From contig JAKZZE010000005.1 of assembly GCA_024220505.1 (NCBI GenBank), positions 1,262,501-1,326,500 of the forward strand: a stretch of DNA of 64,000 bases. Reading direction: 5' to 3'. The notes beneath the pieces were generated by a model. That model ran no database searches. It saw nothing but the letters and a program-made list of their open reading frames with translations, and was not told the origin of the DNA. The position numbers and the translations under genes are program-made. Of this stretch, positions 50,148-60,839 are shown piece after piece; within the stretch, counting starts at the first letter, position 1; each line of letters opens with the position of its first letter. The DNA comes from Rhizopus arrhizus. Taxonomy: Eukaryota > Mucoromycota > Mucoromycetes > Mucorales > Rhizopodaceae.

Positions 50148-53100
50148 TTAGTAGCCTAATCTTGACAAGAAGTCGGCACTTTCATTAACTCGACCTGGCC
50201 GATACTTGATTTCGTACTCATATTCTGCTAATATGGTAATCCATCTTGCAATGATACCAGTAGGATTGGTTGTATTAAGTAAGCCTTTTAGTGCTGAATG
50301 ATCTGTAATGATGGTGAATTTTCGTCCAAGAAGATAAGGTCTAAATTGTTTGACAGCCCAAATTAAGGCTAAGCATTCTAACTTTGATACTCCATAATTG
50401 GTTTCACTTGACTTTAAGCTTCTGCTTGCGTATATTATAGGGTGCTCGTGACCATTGTCGTCTAACTGAGTTAAGATGCAACCAAGGCCTAGTCTAGAAG
50501 CGTCTGTTACAAGTATAAAATCCTTGTCGAAATCTGGCCTTGCTAAAACTGGTGCCTGAGTTAATAATTTTTTCAAGGATTCAAATGATTCAGTTGTTTT
50601 GCTAGTCCAAGGTATTCTTTTTGTCGTCTTGGTTTGGTCATGCAATGGACGTGCTATTGCAGCAAAGTTTTTTATAAATCTACGGTAATATGAGGCTAAA
50701 CCTAGGAATCCTCTAATTTGTGTGAGCGTTTTGGGAACGGGATAATTTTGTATCTTTTCTATCTTGCTTGGGTCGGTTTGAATTCCTTCTTTAGTAACGA
50801 TGTATCCAAGGAACTTCAGATGATCTTTAAAGAAAAAGCACTTTTCTGGGTTGAGCTTTAGGTTTCCCATTTTGATACAATTGAAAACTTGTTCTAAGTG
50901 AATTAAGTGTTCTTGACAGTTATTTGAATAGACATTTAGATCATCGATATATGCTACCAAACATTTGTTGATTAATGGTCTGAAGCAGAGATCAATGAGA
51001 CGCTGGAAAGTTGCGGGTGAATTTACTAATCCCATAGGCAATGTGTTGTAATGATATACTCCGTATTTTGTGGTGAAAGCTGTTAATTCCTTGCTACTCT
51101 CTTCCAAGGGTACTTGATGAAAACCAGCTCTCATGTCAAGAGCGGAAAATACTTTAGCTTTTCCCAAAGTGTCTAATAAATCGTCGATTCTTGGCAAAGG
51201 GTATGAATCTTTCTTTGTTACAGCGTTTAACTTGCGATAATCAATTACCATACGGTATTCACCGTTTTTCTTTTTAACAAGTATTACCGGAGCAGCCCAA
51301 GGACTGTTTGATGGTGCAATTACACCTAACTTGCAGTATTTATCCAATTCCTTTTGTAAATAGTCAGATTCTATAGGACTAAGTCGATAGGGTCTATGAC
51401 TAATAGGCTGAGTATTCTCTTCTATGATAATTTTGTGCTTCAAAATTGATGTGTAGCCAATGGTATTATTATCCCAATCAAATATTTCCTTGAATCTATA
51501 TAGCAATTTTCGTAGTTTCTGATTCATTTCTTTTGATATATCTCCAACTTCCACTTTTGCATATGAATCTTTGTCTATCATTTCTTCTTTATCACTTTCG
51601 GTTTCTGAGTTCTGATTATACTCCATAGTATATAAATCTGCTTCTTTGTTAAGTTGATACGCTTGTATGACTTCTTCATCTTGTAGATCAATTTTTTCAA
51701 GCTTTCCTATCTTTTCAAACGACTTTAGGTGGATGTTTTTCTTTGATCGGTTGTATAGATGTATTTCGATGCTCTTGTTGTTTAATACTATAGTGGCATT
51801 TAAGTCGAAATATCCCATTGCTTGAATAATGTCAGGGTTGGTTAGTTCAAAACTATAAGTGACTGACTTTAACTGTCCAGGTGGTTTTTTAAGCTGAAAT
51901 GTGCTTGACGTATAGGCTTTTAAGATCATCCCTTCTTTTGGAGCACGAATGATTTGATCATTGTTATTTGTTATTATCTCAATTTCTTGGTCAGATTCTT
52001 TTTCCAATACTAATAATGATTGATCATTGTCTTCTTCTTGATGTTCTTTGTCGGATAGTTCATCTTCAGCACTGTAAATATCTTCATCACTATGTTCTAT
52101 TGATTCATCCTCCGTACTGTATTCCTCTTCAGTGCTTTCATCGGCTTCTTCTTCAAAATGGACATGTTTTGAATTTGAATTAGTTTGACTGACTGGATTT
52201 TTGTATGTTTGCGTATAAGTCGTAATTTTTGGTATTTTTTCTTGCTTGCGTAAGAAGGTAATAGGCAATTCGGCTTTTTGGTTCTTGTATGTTACTTTTA
52301 AGGATTCACTATTAAAATCAATCTTCGCTTTAGCTCTAATTAACCAATTGTTTCCAAGGATGAAGTGAGTGGGACATGAAGGTAATACTTCTACTGTACA
52401 AGGTATAATCATATTTTCTTTTACTTCCACAGGTACATCATAGATAACTCCTAATCCTGCTTGTTTTGTTCCATTTCCCATAGTAAATATAGTTTCGGAG
52501 GCAGCGTCTATAGAGAGTCCTAATTTATCAGCTAAAGCTTTCGACATACAAGTCTTTGCTGCTCCACAGTCGATTAACGTTCTAATCCTATGGTCTCCAA
52601 TGGTAGTTTTTGAATATACAGCGGTGGTATTAAATTCATCGTCTTCAATTATTGCAACCGTTTGTTGAGAACCTTGATTTTTAGTAGCAGTTCTTCTAGT
52701 TCTACAAACACCAGCTAACTGTCTGCGGTATTTAGGGACATCATTGATTAGGTCTCTAAATGTTGCGTTGGTAGGTCGGTCTAATATATCCGTAGCGATA
52801 TCGTAGGATGGAATTGGTTGTGTTCTTTTAGGCTGTTTCTTTTTGATAGGCTCAATAGGTAAATCAGTTTCCATTTCTATATCTTGATTTGTATGTGTTT
52901 GATTGTTATTTGAAGGTTTGATTTCTTCCAAATGACTTCTAGTAGTAACGCGTTTGGTAACAACTGTCGGTTTGGCTGTTTTCTTTTGAGCAGTGGTACG
53001 TGTTTTAGTATAAGGAACTGCTCTGGTAACTTCGGGTGGTTTATCAGGTCTGATGGCAGTATACAATTCTTTCTCGTTTCTATTTTCATTTTCTGTTAGG

Positions 53101-53228
53101 ATGGCATTTAAATGTTGTGTTTGTTTTTGTGATGGTTGTTTGGTTTCGTTAATGGATTTTGTTTGATTTTGGGTATTCGATTGACCATTGCTTTCGTTAT
53201 TAAAAACAATCGACCCATCTAGTTTTTT
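50148..53228 (-). CDS. pol: Pol (PR-RT-RNaseH), array copy 1
   Basis: Open from the gag overlap (53228) to the stop at 50148; numbering from the first TTG/Met-like position (53066) gives 972 aa. An N-terminal Lys/Thr-rich region is followed by protease with LIDCGAAKTCMS (about 165), which has Cys where retropepsins have Thr or Ser. An acidic linker (about 270-330) follows. RT has YIDD (about 706) and RNase H has TDASRLGLG (about 853); the protein ends ADFLSRLGY. Integrase is absent and encoded separately. The frame is -1 relative to gag, and the upstream part has no AUG before the overlap, consistent with synthesis as Gag-Pol by frameshifting. Confidence 0.92.
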   Translation of the reverse strand, partial: KKLDGSIVFNNESNGQSNTQNQTKSINETKQPSQKQTQHLNAILTENENRNEKELYTAIRPDKPPEVTRAVPYTKTRTTAQKKTAKPTVVTKRVTTRSHLEEIKPSNNNQTHTNQDIEMETDLPIEPIKKKQPKRTQPIPSYDIATDILDRPTNATFRDLINDVPKYRRQLAGVCRTRRTATKNQGSQQTVAIIEDDEFNTTAVYSKTTIGDHRIRTLIDCGAAKTCMSKALADKLGLSIDAASETIFTMGNGTKQAGLGVIYDVPVEVKENMIIPCTVEVLPSCPTHFILGNNWLIRAKAKIDFNSESLKVTYKNQKAELPITFLRKQEKIPKITTYTQTYKNPVSQTNSNSKHVHFEEEADESTEEEYSTEDESIEHSDEDIYSAEDELSDKEHQEEDNDQSLLVLEKESDQEIEIITNNNDQIIRAPKEGMILKAYTSSTFQLKKPPGQLKSVTYSFELTNPDIIQAMGYFDLNATIVLNNKSIEIHLYNRSKKNIHLKSFEKIGKLEKIDLQDEEVIQAYQLNKEADLYTMEYNQNSETESDKEEMIDKDSYAKVEVGDISKEMNQKLRKLLYRFKEIFDWDNNTIGYTSILKHKIIIEENTQPISHRPYRLSPIESDYLQKELDKYCKLGVIAPSNSPWAAPVILVKKKNGEYRMVIDYRKLNAVTKKDSYPLPRIDDLLDTLGKAKVFSALDMRAGFHQVPLEESSKELTAFTTKYGVYHYNTLPMGLVNSPATFQRLIDLCFRPLINKCLVAYIDDLNVYSNNCQEHLIHLEQVFNCIKMGNLKLNPEKCFFFKDHLKFLGYIVTKEGIQTDPSKIEKIQNYPVPKTLTQIRGFLGLASYYRRFIKNFAAIARPLHDQTKTTKRIPWTSKTTESFESLKKLLTQAPVLARPDFDKDFILVTDASRLGLGCILTQLDDNGHEHPIIYASRSLKSSETNYGVSKLECLALIWAVKQFRPYLLGRKFTIITDHSALKGLLNTTNPTGIIARWITILAEYEYEIKYRPGRVNESADFLSRLGY
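53171..53228 (-). promoter_or_regulatory. -1 frameshift signal, array copy 1
   Basis: In sense: heptamer A AAA AAC (53228-53222) in the gag frame, TAG stop (53221-53219), two bases, then arm GGGTCGATTG (53216-53207). This arm pairs with CAATCG (53183-53178) and ACCC (53174-53171), leaving a 3-base bulge and a 23-base loop. A AAA AAC is a well-known -1 slippery sequence, and a stem a few bases downstream is the standard stimulator. Confidence 0.8.
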
Positions 53229-54493
53229 GAAGGCTGATTTTGTTGAGGTTGTTGCAATGGAAGTTCATCATTTTGATTACTGTTGGGTTGATTACAATAT
53301 CGGCTGTTGTAATTAGATCTTTCATATCCATTATTATATTTATTTCTGAATCTATTATTGTGTCCATTATAGTTGTTATTTCCGTTGTAGTCGATGTTTC
53401 GATTATTGTTATAACCGTTATTGCTATAATAGTTATGGTTACTATTATTATTGTTGTTATATCTTTGATAATTGTCTTTAACGTTGGGATTGTACTTGTT
53501 GAAATTGTTATAGTTGTTGCGAGCATTGCGATTGTAAGGTCGGTTATGTTGATCATGTGTATTCAATTCGTTGCGGATAGCTTGTTGAATCATATTAAGA
53601 ATCTCTTGTTGATTATTGAGATGAGTATGACCGTGATGATACCTAGTTGAATGATTCACATGATATTGGGTGTCATTAGGATAACCTACTACTTCCATTG
53701 TTGACAACCGATTAACTCCTGTTGTAACATTGGTATTGGTAGCTAGATTTCCTGATGATTTACCAAATATTTGAACATCACTGACTGGTAAAATTTGTGC
53801 AGGTCTTTCATCAATATCTACAAGCTCAACATTATGATTATTTATGTTGTATCGACCAGCATGTGCATTATCGTTGTGATATATCAAGGCATTGTTAATG
53901 TTTCGAGGTATGAAGGGGTTGTCGACCATGGCAATCTTACGAGGTCTATTTGCGTTCCACCATCCTTCAGAATGTGTGAGCCAGTCTTTAAAGTTCTTGG
54001 AACTGCTTTGTATACAGAAATTTTTTATTTCGTTTAGTAATCCAGCACGGAATCTGCTTTCTATCAATGCTTCATTATCAATATTGGCCAAATCGGCTGC
54101 TTCTCTTAATCTTGCAAGAAATATTTGTGGATGCTCTTGTTCTCCTTGGAACATATCATTAAATTCCATTTCATAGCTTTGTATTAGTTCCGGGGTGATA
54201 TAATGATTCTTGAGTGCCTCTATTGCTTGGTCATACTTGATCTCTGGCTGTTCTTTTAAAATAACACGTTCAAAGTAGACTTTGGCAGCACGTCTTAGTT
54301 GTGATTTGAGAATGGCTATTTTTCTTGATTCTCCCTGCGTATTATTAACTGCAAAGTAGGAGTCTAGGATTTCTTGAAAATGACGGAAATCTTCTCCTTC
54401 ATATCCGTAAAATTCGATGAGTCTTGGTCTATAACCTTGTATTACGCTTTGGTTGCTGACTGAAGCCAACACGTTAGGTCCTGTAGTTGTCAT
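53219..54493 (-). CDS. gag: Gag of family III, array copy 1 (no zinc knuckle, Asn-rich tail)
   Basis: 424 aa, MTTTGPN start. The N-terminal 200 residues form the gag core (LIEFYGYEGEDFRHFQEILDSYF; YEMEFNDMFQGEQEHPQIFLARLREAADL). The rest has no CCHC motif. From about residue 300 it is a low-complexity tail of Asn, Tyr, Arg and Gly, with basic residues spread through it, which may replace the nucleocapsid in RNA binding or drive condensation. It ends PSKN at the slippery site. The antisense 136-codon open frame is a by-product of Asn codons. Confidence 0.92.
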   Translation of the reverse strand: MTTTGPNVLASVSNQSVIQGYRPRLIEFYGYEGEDFRHFQEILDSYFAVNNTQGESRKIAILKSQLRRAAKVYFERVILKEQPEIKYDQAIEALKNHYITPELIQSYEMEFNDMFQGEQEHPQIFLARLREAADLANIDNEALIESRFRAGLLNEIKNFCIQSSSKNFKDWLTHSEGWWNANRPRKIAMVDNPFIPRNINNALIYHNDNAHAGRYNINNHNVELVDIDERPAQILPVSDVQIFGKSSGNLATNTNVTTGVNRLSTMEVVGYPNDTQYHVNHSTRYHHGHTHLNNQQEILNMIQQAIRNELNTHDQHNRPYNRNARNNYNNFNKYNPNVKDNYQRYNNNNNSNHNYYSNNGYNNNRNIDYNGNNNYNGHNNRFRNKYNNGYERSNYNSRYCNQPNSNQNDELPLQQPQQNQPSKN

Positions 54494-54667
54494 TGCTGCT
54501 AATAAGTGTTTTGAGATTGTTGGTTCGATTTTGAGTAATTTTTTTTTGAATAAGTCTGTTGATTTCTTGATAGTTTTTAAGTAGTTTTCAAATTTGATCC
54601 CTCGTAGTGATTTCTTGATTTGATTTCTTGATTTGATGTTTTATTTCCCCTCGTAGTGACCACCAAA
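54494..54667 (-). other. Leader and primer-binding site, array copy 1
   Basis: About 170 nt. In sense after the LTR: TT, then TGGTGGTCACTACGAGG, complementary to a tRNA 3' end ...GTGACCACCA. A short repeat of TTGATTTCTTGATTTGAT lies before gag. Confidence 0.75.
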
Positions 54668-55245
54668 TGTGAGATTGGAGTTTGTAGGGTTTATATAGTA
54701 TAAAATAGGTTTGTTTTATAAGATTCTTGATGTGAGACCAAAGTTTCGTATAGAGTTTGGTTCCAAAAGTAGTAATAATTTGAATATAAGTTCGCTTGTA
54801 ATAAGTGACCACCAGATCTTGTTAAGTAGATCAAACTGTTGTGAATAAAATAAAGTAAAAAGATAAAAAAAAAGGGATTACAATGAAGTGTATTTGCTTC
54901 AAGGGACTTCTTGTTCTTGATATTTGATAAAATAAAAGAAAAACAAAAGAGATTTACTTTGTATGATATTTATTAAAATAATCAAAAGTAAAGTAAGTAA
55001 AGTAAAACAAAAGTTAAAAGTGAAGTAAGTAAGTCAAGAGTAAGTATAAGAAATATTGAAGTTATTTATATGTTTTTGGCTTTTCTGATTATATACTGTT
55101 TTTGATGATTTTGTGGATATTCTGTATTTTTTTGTATTTTTCTGGATTTATCTGTATTCATACGTATTTGTTTGTATTTTCCTGGATTTGAATTAGTTGG
55201 AGAGAGAAAAGTCAAATGCTGCAAAAGTTTGCTGCATTGTGTTAC
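54668..55245 (-). repeat. Family III LTR, middle (shared by both copies)
   Basis: 578 bp, essentially identical to the flanking LTRs. It serves as 5' LTR of copy 1 and 3' LTR of copy 2. Confidence 0.92.
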
Positions 55246-56068
55246 AGATGCCCGGGGTGGACAAAAGTTCGTCCTCGAACGTTCCATGGCGTGGGACATG
55301 TAAGTGGGCCCAAGAGTCTTCTTGTTTTATTACTTTCTTTAGGATGGGATCGATTCGTCCCTCTATGAGTATATCTTTCAATTGGTGATGCTTGGCGTTG
55401 AGATATCTGTTGACACTAGCTTGAGTGGCATTAGGGCGTTGGAACACGAAGTGACTCCATCGATTGACTTGTGTCGCTAATTCTTCAATAGCTTTTTGTT
55501 TCTTCTTATGGGCACGTTTGAGATCTTGTTGTGCTTTCTTATATTCTGAATATGCTTCCAGGATGTATTCTTTGGTGATATTTGCGGCTTCCATATTACC
55601 TTTTTGCCAGTCTTCTGGCAATAAATCATTCCATTCTTTGATACTTTGGTCGGAACAAGGATAATAAGGCAGTGGGTTATGTAAGGTGTTGATATGAGCA
55701 ATGGTAGGTTGCAGAATTTCTTCAAAAGAGGTTGGAGTTGGCCAATCCATGATTTGTGCTTGCTCCTTTACTCTTTCTTGGATTACCTTTGCAAAATGTA
55801 TGGCACTGTTATGTGTTGTGGGTTCCATCCCTTCATCAACTTCAAGAACTAGACAATCAAATTCTTTGAAATCATCTTGACAACATTGTAGCCATTGTTC
55901 AAGAGCAATAACCAAATCTTCGTATCCTTCTTGCTGATAAAAGGTATGAAAGTAATCCTGCAGCATGTTCTTGTAATATTCATCAGGATCAGCAAAATCT
56001 TCTTTCTTGGGTGCATAGGGTCTCCACCAGGATCCCTTGTTATTTTCAGTGTACAGGTTTGTATTCAT
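55193..56068 (-). CDS. ORF4, array copy 2
   Basis: 291 aa, identical in translation to 47586-48461, again overlapping the LTR by 54 nt. See that entry for motifs. Having a second identical copy adds no evolutionary evidence beyond the comparison with III-0. Confidence 0.78.
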   Translation of the reverse strand: MNTNLYTENNKGSWWRPYAPKKEDFADPDEYYKNMLQDYFHTFYQQEGYEDLVIALEQWLQCCQDDFKEFDCLVLEVDEGMEPTTHNSAIHFAKVIQERVKEQAQIMDWPTPTSFEEILQPTIAHINTLHNPLPYYPCSDQSIKEWNDLLPEDWQKGNMEAANITKEYILEAYSEYKKAQQDLKRAHKKKQKAIEELATQVNRWSHFVFQRPNATQASVNRYLNAKHHQLKDILIEGRIDPILKKVIKQEDSWAHLHVPRHGTFEDELLSTPGICNTMQQTFAAFDFSLSN

Positions 56069-56159
56069 TTTCCTTTTCTTGAGTTTGTCTTCTTGGATAG
56101 ATAGAAGATTATATATTTTTTTGTAGTATTTATATTATTTCTATATTTTTGTGCTTGTG

Positions 56160-56195
<36 letters not shown>

Positions 56196-56202
56196 CAAAG
56201 TT

Positions 56203-57549
56203 TTAGTCAAAGAGTTCCTTTGTTTCATCATCTAAGACACTTGAAACAATCCGCTGATGTTCTGTTCTCCATTGGGTATTTGGTATCGAATAAGGTTTTA
56301 ACCTATTCCCATGTACTCTTTTAATTCTTGTGTCTTGTACTTCGGTATTTTTAATATGATAAGTTCCTTTGCCTAAAGCTTGGTGTATGATGTATGGTCC
56401 TTCCCATTTGTCTTGAAGTTTTCCAGACCATGAAGTTGATAAGTAATCCTTATATAACAGCACGACATCACCTAATTTGAATGGTGGTTTTAATTCTTTT
56501 CTTTGATCGAGGATCTTATTTTCTATCGCCTTTTTCTGTGCATTCTGTGTGGTCTTTATTGCTTTGGCTGCTTGTTCCCTTATACGATTGAGACTATGCA
56601 ACTGATGAGCGGTGCGATGGAATAAGATAGCTTCAAACTTTGGTGAGTTTCTCTCATGGATCAAGTGATTCATGTCAAATGGTGTTTTAGGTTCATATCC
56701 GTATGTCAGATAGAATGGACTTTGCTTTGTAGTAGCTTGTTTCATTGATCTGTAAGCGAATAAGGTAGCGGGTAAATATTGGTCCCAGTCTTTCTTTTCT
56801 TCATCTGAACGTCGTTGCAATATTTGTCCAAGAGTTTTATTGAAACGTTCTATGAGTCCATTACTCTGTGGATTGTATGGTGTGGTTGTTTTGTGTATAA
56901 TTGAGTAATTTCGGCAGACTTGTCGAATTAGATCGCTAACAAAAGGCTTTCCATTATCAGAGACGATAATAGTTGGGCAGCCATGTCTACAAATAATTTC
57001 TTCATATAGGAACAACGCTATTTCCGATGCAGTTTGAAATCTCATTGGCCTGGCCTCTACATATTTTGTAAGGTAGTCAATTCCAGCAATTATGTAACGA
57101 TAGCCTGCTCTTGATGCTTGTACGTGCTTAACATCTAGTGCTATACGATCAAAGGGTTTCGTCGACACTGGTACTGGATATAATTCTTCATTAAGACTTT
57201 TACTTCCATATACTTGGCATCGAGGGCATTTTTTGACGTATTCTTGGATATCTTGTGACATTTTTTCCCAGTAGTATCTTGTTGCAATTTTGTGTAGCGT
57301 ATTGTTATAAGCAAGATGTCCTCCTAAAGGATGTTGATGGTAGGTATGAATAATGTTTTCAGCCTCTTCCTTATTTAAAACTTTGCGAATGATCCCATTG
57401 GATGTGTTGTAGCGATACAAAGTATCTTTATATATTGTATAATTGATTGATTCTCTTTCAAGATATTTTATCATTTTTGTTGATAGGTTATCAGGTATTT
57501 TTAGTGTGAGTAAATATTGTTTCATCTTTTTCATTTTTTCTTCTTCCAT
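56203..57549 (-). CDS. Stand-alone integrase ORF, array copy 2
   Basis: 448 aa, identical in translation to 48596-49942, with the same catalytic residues and the same upstream spacer. Confidence 0.92.
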   Translation of the reverse strand: MEEEKMKKMKQYLLTLKIPDNLSTKMIKYLERESINYTIYKDTLYRYNTSNGIIRKVLNKEEAENIIHTYHQHPLGGHLAYNNTLHKIATRYYWEKMSQDIQEYVKKCPRCQVYGSKSLNEELYPVPVSTKPFDRIALDVKHVQASRAGYRYIIAGIDYLTKYVEARPMRFQTASEIALFLYEEIICRHGCPTIIVSDNGKPFVSDLIRQVCRNYSIIHKTTTPYNPQSNGLIERFNKTLGQILQRRSDEEKKDWDQYLPATLFAYRSMKQATTKQSPFYLTYGYEPKTPFDMNHLIHERNSPKFEAILFHRTAHQLHSLNRIREQAAKAIKTTQNAQKKAIENKILDQRKELKPPFKLGDVVLLYKDYLSTSWSGKLQDKWEGPYIIHQALGKGTYHIKNTEVQDTRIKRVHGNRLKPYSIPNTQWRTEHQRIVSSVLDDETKELFD

Positions 57550-57666
57550 TGTGTGTAACTTTGTTATTGTGCTTTAAGGTGGTACTATTTCTGTAATTTT
57601 CTGTATTAAGGTTTTGTCGGTTTGTGTGTGTGTATTTTTTTTTTTTTTTTTTTGATTTTGTTTGTT

Positions 57667-57691
57667 TCAACTACCCTCCCAGCCTCCTTGT

Positions 57692-57693
<2 letters not shown>
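57667..57693 (-). promoter_or_regulatory. Conserved purine tract between RT and integrase ORFs (array copy 2)
   Basis: Same motif as 50060-50086, next to a 46-base A-run in sense (plus-strand T 57694-57739). Confidence 0.5.
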
Positions 57694-57742
<49 letters not shown>

Positions 57743-57759
57743 GGATGTTCTTTTGTTCT

Positions 57760-60700
57760 TTAGTAGCCTAATCTTGACAAGAAGTCGGCACTTTCATTAA
57801 CTCGACCTGGCCGATACTTGATTTCGTACTCATATTCTGCTAATATGGTAATCCATCTTGCAATGATACCAGTAGGATTGGTTGTATTAAGTAAGCCTTT
57901 TAGTGCTGAATGATCTGTAATGATGGTGAATTTTCGTCCAAGAAGATAAGGTCTAAATTGTTTGACAGCCCAAATTAAGGCTAAGCATTCTAACTTTGAT
58001 ACTCCATAATTGGTTTCACTTGACTTTAAGCTTCTGCTTGCGTATATTATAGGGTGCTCGTGACCATTGTCGTCTAACTGAGTTAAGATGCAACCAAGGC
58101 CTAGTCTAGAAGCGTCTGTTACAAGTATAAAATCCTTGTCGAAATCTGGCCTTGCTAAAACTGGTGCCTGAGTTAATAATTTTTTCAAGGATTCAAATGA
58201 TTCAGTTGTTTTGCTAGTCCAAGGTATTCTTTTTGTCGTCTTGGTTTGGTCATGCAATGGACGTGCTATTGCAGCAAAGTTTTTTATAAATCTACGGTAA
58301 TATGAGGCTAAACCTAGGAATCCTCTAATTTGTGTGAGCGTTTTGGGAACGGGATAATTTTGTATCTTTTCTATCTTGCTTGGGTCGGTTTGAATTCCTT
58401 CTTTAGTAACGATGTATCCAAGGAACTTCAGATGATCTTTAAAGAAAAAGCACTTTTCTGGGTTGAGCTTTAGGTTTCCCATTTTGATACAATTGAAAAC
58501 TTGTTCTAAGTGAATTAAGTGTTCTTGACAGTTATTTGAATAGACATTTAGATCATCGATATATGCTACCAAACATTTGTTGATTAATGGTCTGAAGCAG
58601 AGATCAATGAGACGCTGGAAAGTTGCGGGTGAATTTACTAATCCCATAGGCAATGTGTTGTAATGATATACTCCGTATTTTGTGGTGAAAGCTGTTAATT
58701 CCTTGCTACTCTCTTCCAAGGGTACTTGATGAAAACCAGCTCTCATGTCAAGAGCGGAAAATACTTTAGCTTTTCCCAAAGTGTCTAATAAATCGTCGAT
58801 TCTTGGCAAAGGGTATGAATCTTTCTTTGTTACAGCGTTTAACTTGCGATAATCAATTACCATACGGTATTCACCGTTTTTCTTTTTAACAAGTATTACC
58901 GGAGCAGCCCAAGGACTGTTTGATGGTGCAATTACACCTAACTTGCAGTATTTATCCAATTCCTTTTGTAAATAGTCAGATTCTATAGGACTAAGTCGAT
59001 AGGGTCTATGACTAATAGGCTGAGTATTCTCTTCTATGATAATTTTGTGCTTCAAAATTGATGTGTAGCCAATGGTATTATTATCCCAATCAAATATTTC
59101 CTTGAATCTATATAGCAATTTTCGTAGTTTCTGATTCATTTCTTTTGATATATCTCCAACTTCCACTTTTGCATATGAATCTTTGTCTATCATTTCTTCT
59201 TTATCACTTTCGGTTTCTGAGTTCTGATTATACTCCATAGTATATAAATCTGCTTCTTTGTTAAGTTGATACGCTTGTATGACTTCTTCATCTTGTAGAT
59301 CAATTTTTTCAAGCTTTCCTATCTTTTCAAACGACTTTAGGTGGATGTTTTTCTTTGATCGGTTGTATAGATGTATTTCGATGCTCTTGTTGTTTAATAC
59401 TATAGTGGCATTTAAGTCGAAATATCCCATTGCTTGAATAATGTCAGGGTTGGTTAGTTCAAAACTATAAGTGACTGACTTTAACTGTCCAGGTGGTTTT
59501 TTAAGCTGAAATGTGCTTGACGTATAGGCTTTTAAGATCATCCCTTCTTTTGGAGCACGAATGATTTGATCATTGTTATTTGTTATTATCTCAATTTCTT
59601 GGTCAGATTCTTTTTCCAATACTAATAATGATTGATCATTGTCTTCTTCTTGATGTTCTTTGTCGGATAGTTCATCTTCAGCACTGTAAATATCTTCATC
59701 ACTATGTTCTATTGATTCATCCTCCGTACTGTATTCCTCTTCAGTGCTTTCATCGGCTTCTTCTTCAAAATGGACATGTTTTGAATTTGAATTAGTTTGA
59801 CTGACTGGATTTTTGTATGTTTGCGTATAAGTCGTAATTTTTGGTATTTTTTCTTGCTTGCGTAAGAAGGTAATAGGCAATTCGGCTTTTTGGTTCTTGT
59901 ATGTTACTTTTAAGGATTCACTATTAAAATCAATCTTCGCTTTAGCTCTAATTAACCAATTGTTTCCAAGGATGAAGTGAGTGGGACATGAAGGTAATAC
60001 TTCTACTGTACAAGGTATAATCATATTTTCTTTTACTTCCACAGGTACATCATAGATAACTCCTAATCCTGCTTGTTTTGTTCCATTTCCCATAGTAAAT
60101 ATAGTTTCGGAGGCAGCGTCTATAGAGAGTCCTAATTTATCAGCTAAAGCTTTCGACATACAAGTCTTTGCTGCTCCACAGTCGATTAACGTTCTAATCC
60201 TATGGTCTCCAATGGTAGTTTTTGAATATACAGCGGTGGTATTAAATTCATCGTCTTCAATTATTGCAACCGTTTGTTGAGAACCTTGATTTTTAGTAGC
60301 AGTTCTTCTAGTTCTACAAACACCAGCTAACTGTCTGCGGTATTTAGGGACATCATTGATTAGGTCTCTAAATGTTGCGTTGGTAGGTCGGTCTAATATA
60401 TCCGTAGCGATATCGTAGGATGGAATTGGTTGTGTTCTTTTAGGCTGTTTCTTTTTGATAGGCTCAATAGGTAAATCAGTTTCCATTTCTATATCTTGAT
60501 TTGTATGTGTTTGATTGTTATTTGAAGGTTTGATTTCTTCCAAATGACTTCTAGTAGTAACGCGTTTGGTAACAACTGTCGGTTTGGCTGTTTTCTTTGA
60601 GCAGTGGTACGTGTTTTAGTATAAGGAACTGCTCTGGTAACTTCGGGTGGTTTATCAGGTCTGATGGCAGTATACAATTCTTTCTCGTTTCTATTTTCAT

Positions 60701-60839
60701 TTTCTGTTAGGATGGCATTTAAATGTTGTGTTTGTTTTTGTGATGGTTGTTTGGTTTCGTTAATGGATTTTGTTTGATTTTGGGTATTCGATTGACCATT
60801 GCTTTCGTTATTAAAAACAATCGACCCATCTAGTTTTTT
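57760..60839 (-). pseudogene. pol: Pol (PR-RT-RNaseH), array copy 2, with a one-base deletion
   Basis: Identical to copy 1 except that a run of four T in TTTTCTTTTGAGC (copy 1, near 52985) is three T here (near 60594). This shifts the frame upstream of the protease. The downstream 927-codon part, with DCGA protease, YIDD RT and RNase H, is intact, but it is disconnected from the frameshift entry. The change may be a real mutation or a homopolymer error in one of two otherwise identical copies. Confidence 0.85.
60782..60839 (-). promoter_or_regulatory. -1 frameshift signal, array copy 2
   Basis: Slippery heptamer 60839-60833, TAG 60832-60830 and downstream stem arms as in copy 1. Confidence 0.8.

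Noticed and set aside
53200..53556. 118-aa Thr/Ile-rich ORF overlapping gag on the same strand
   Set aside because: Different frame of the low-complexity Gag tail; the Gag frame has the domain evidence and the frameshift site.
53240..53650. Hydrophobic 136-aa ORF opposite gag, present twice (also 60851-61261)
   Set aside because: Ile/Val-rich translation is the expected antisense of the Asn-codon-rich Gag tail; no start context and no counterpart in III-0.
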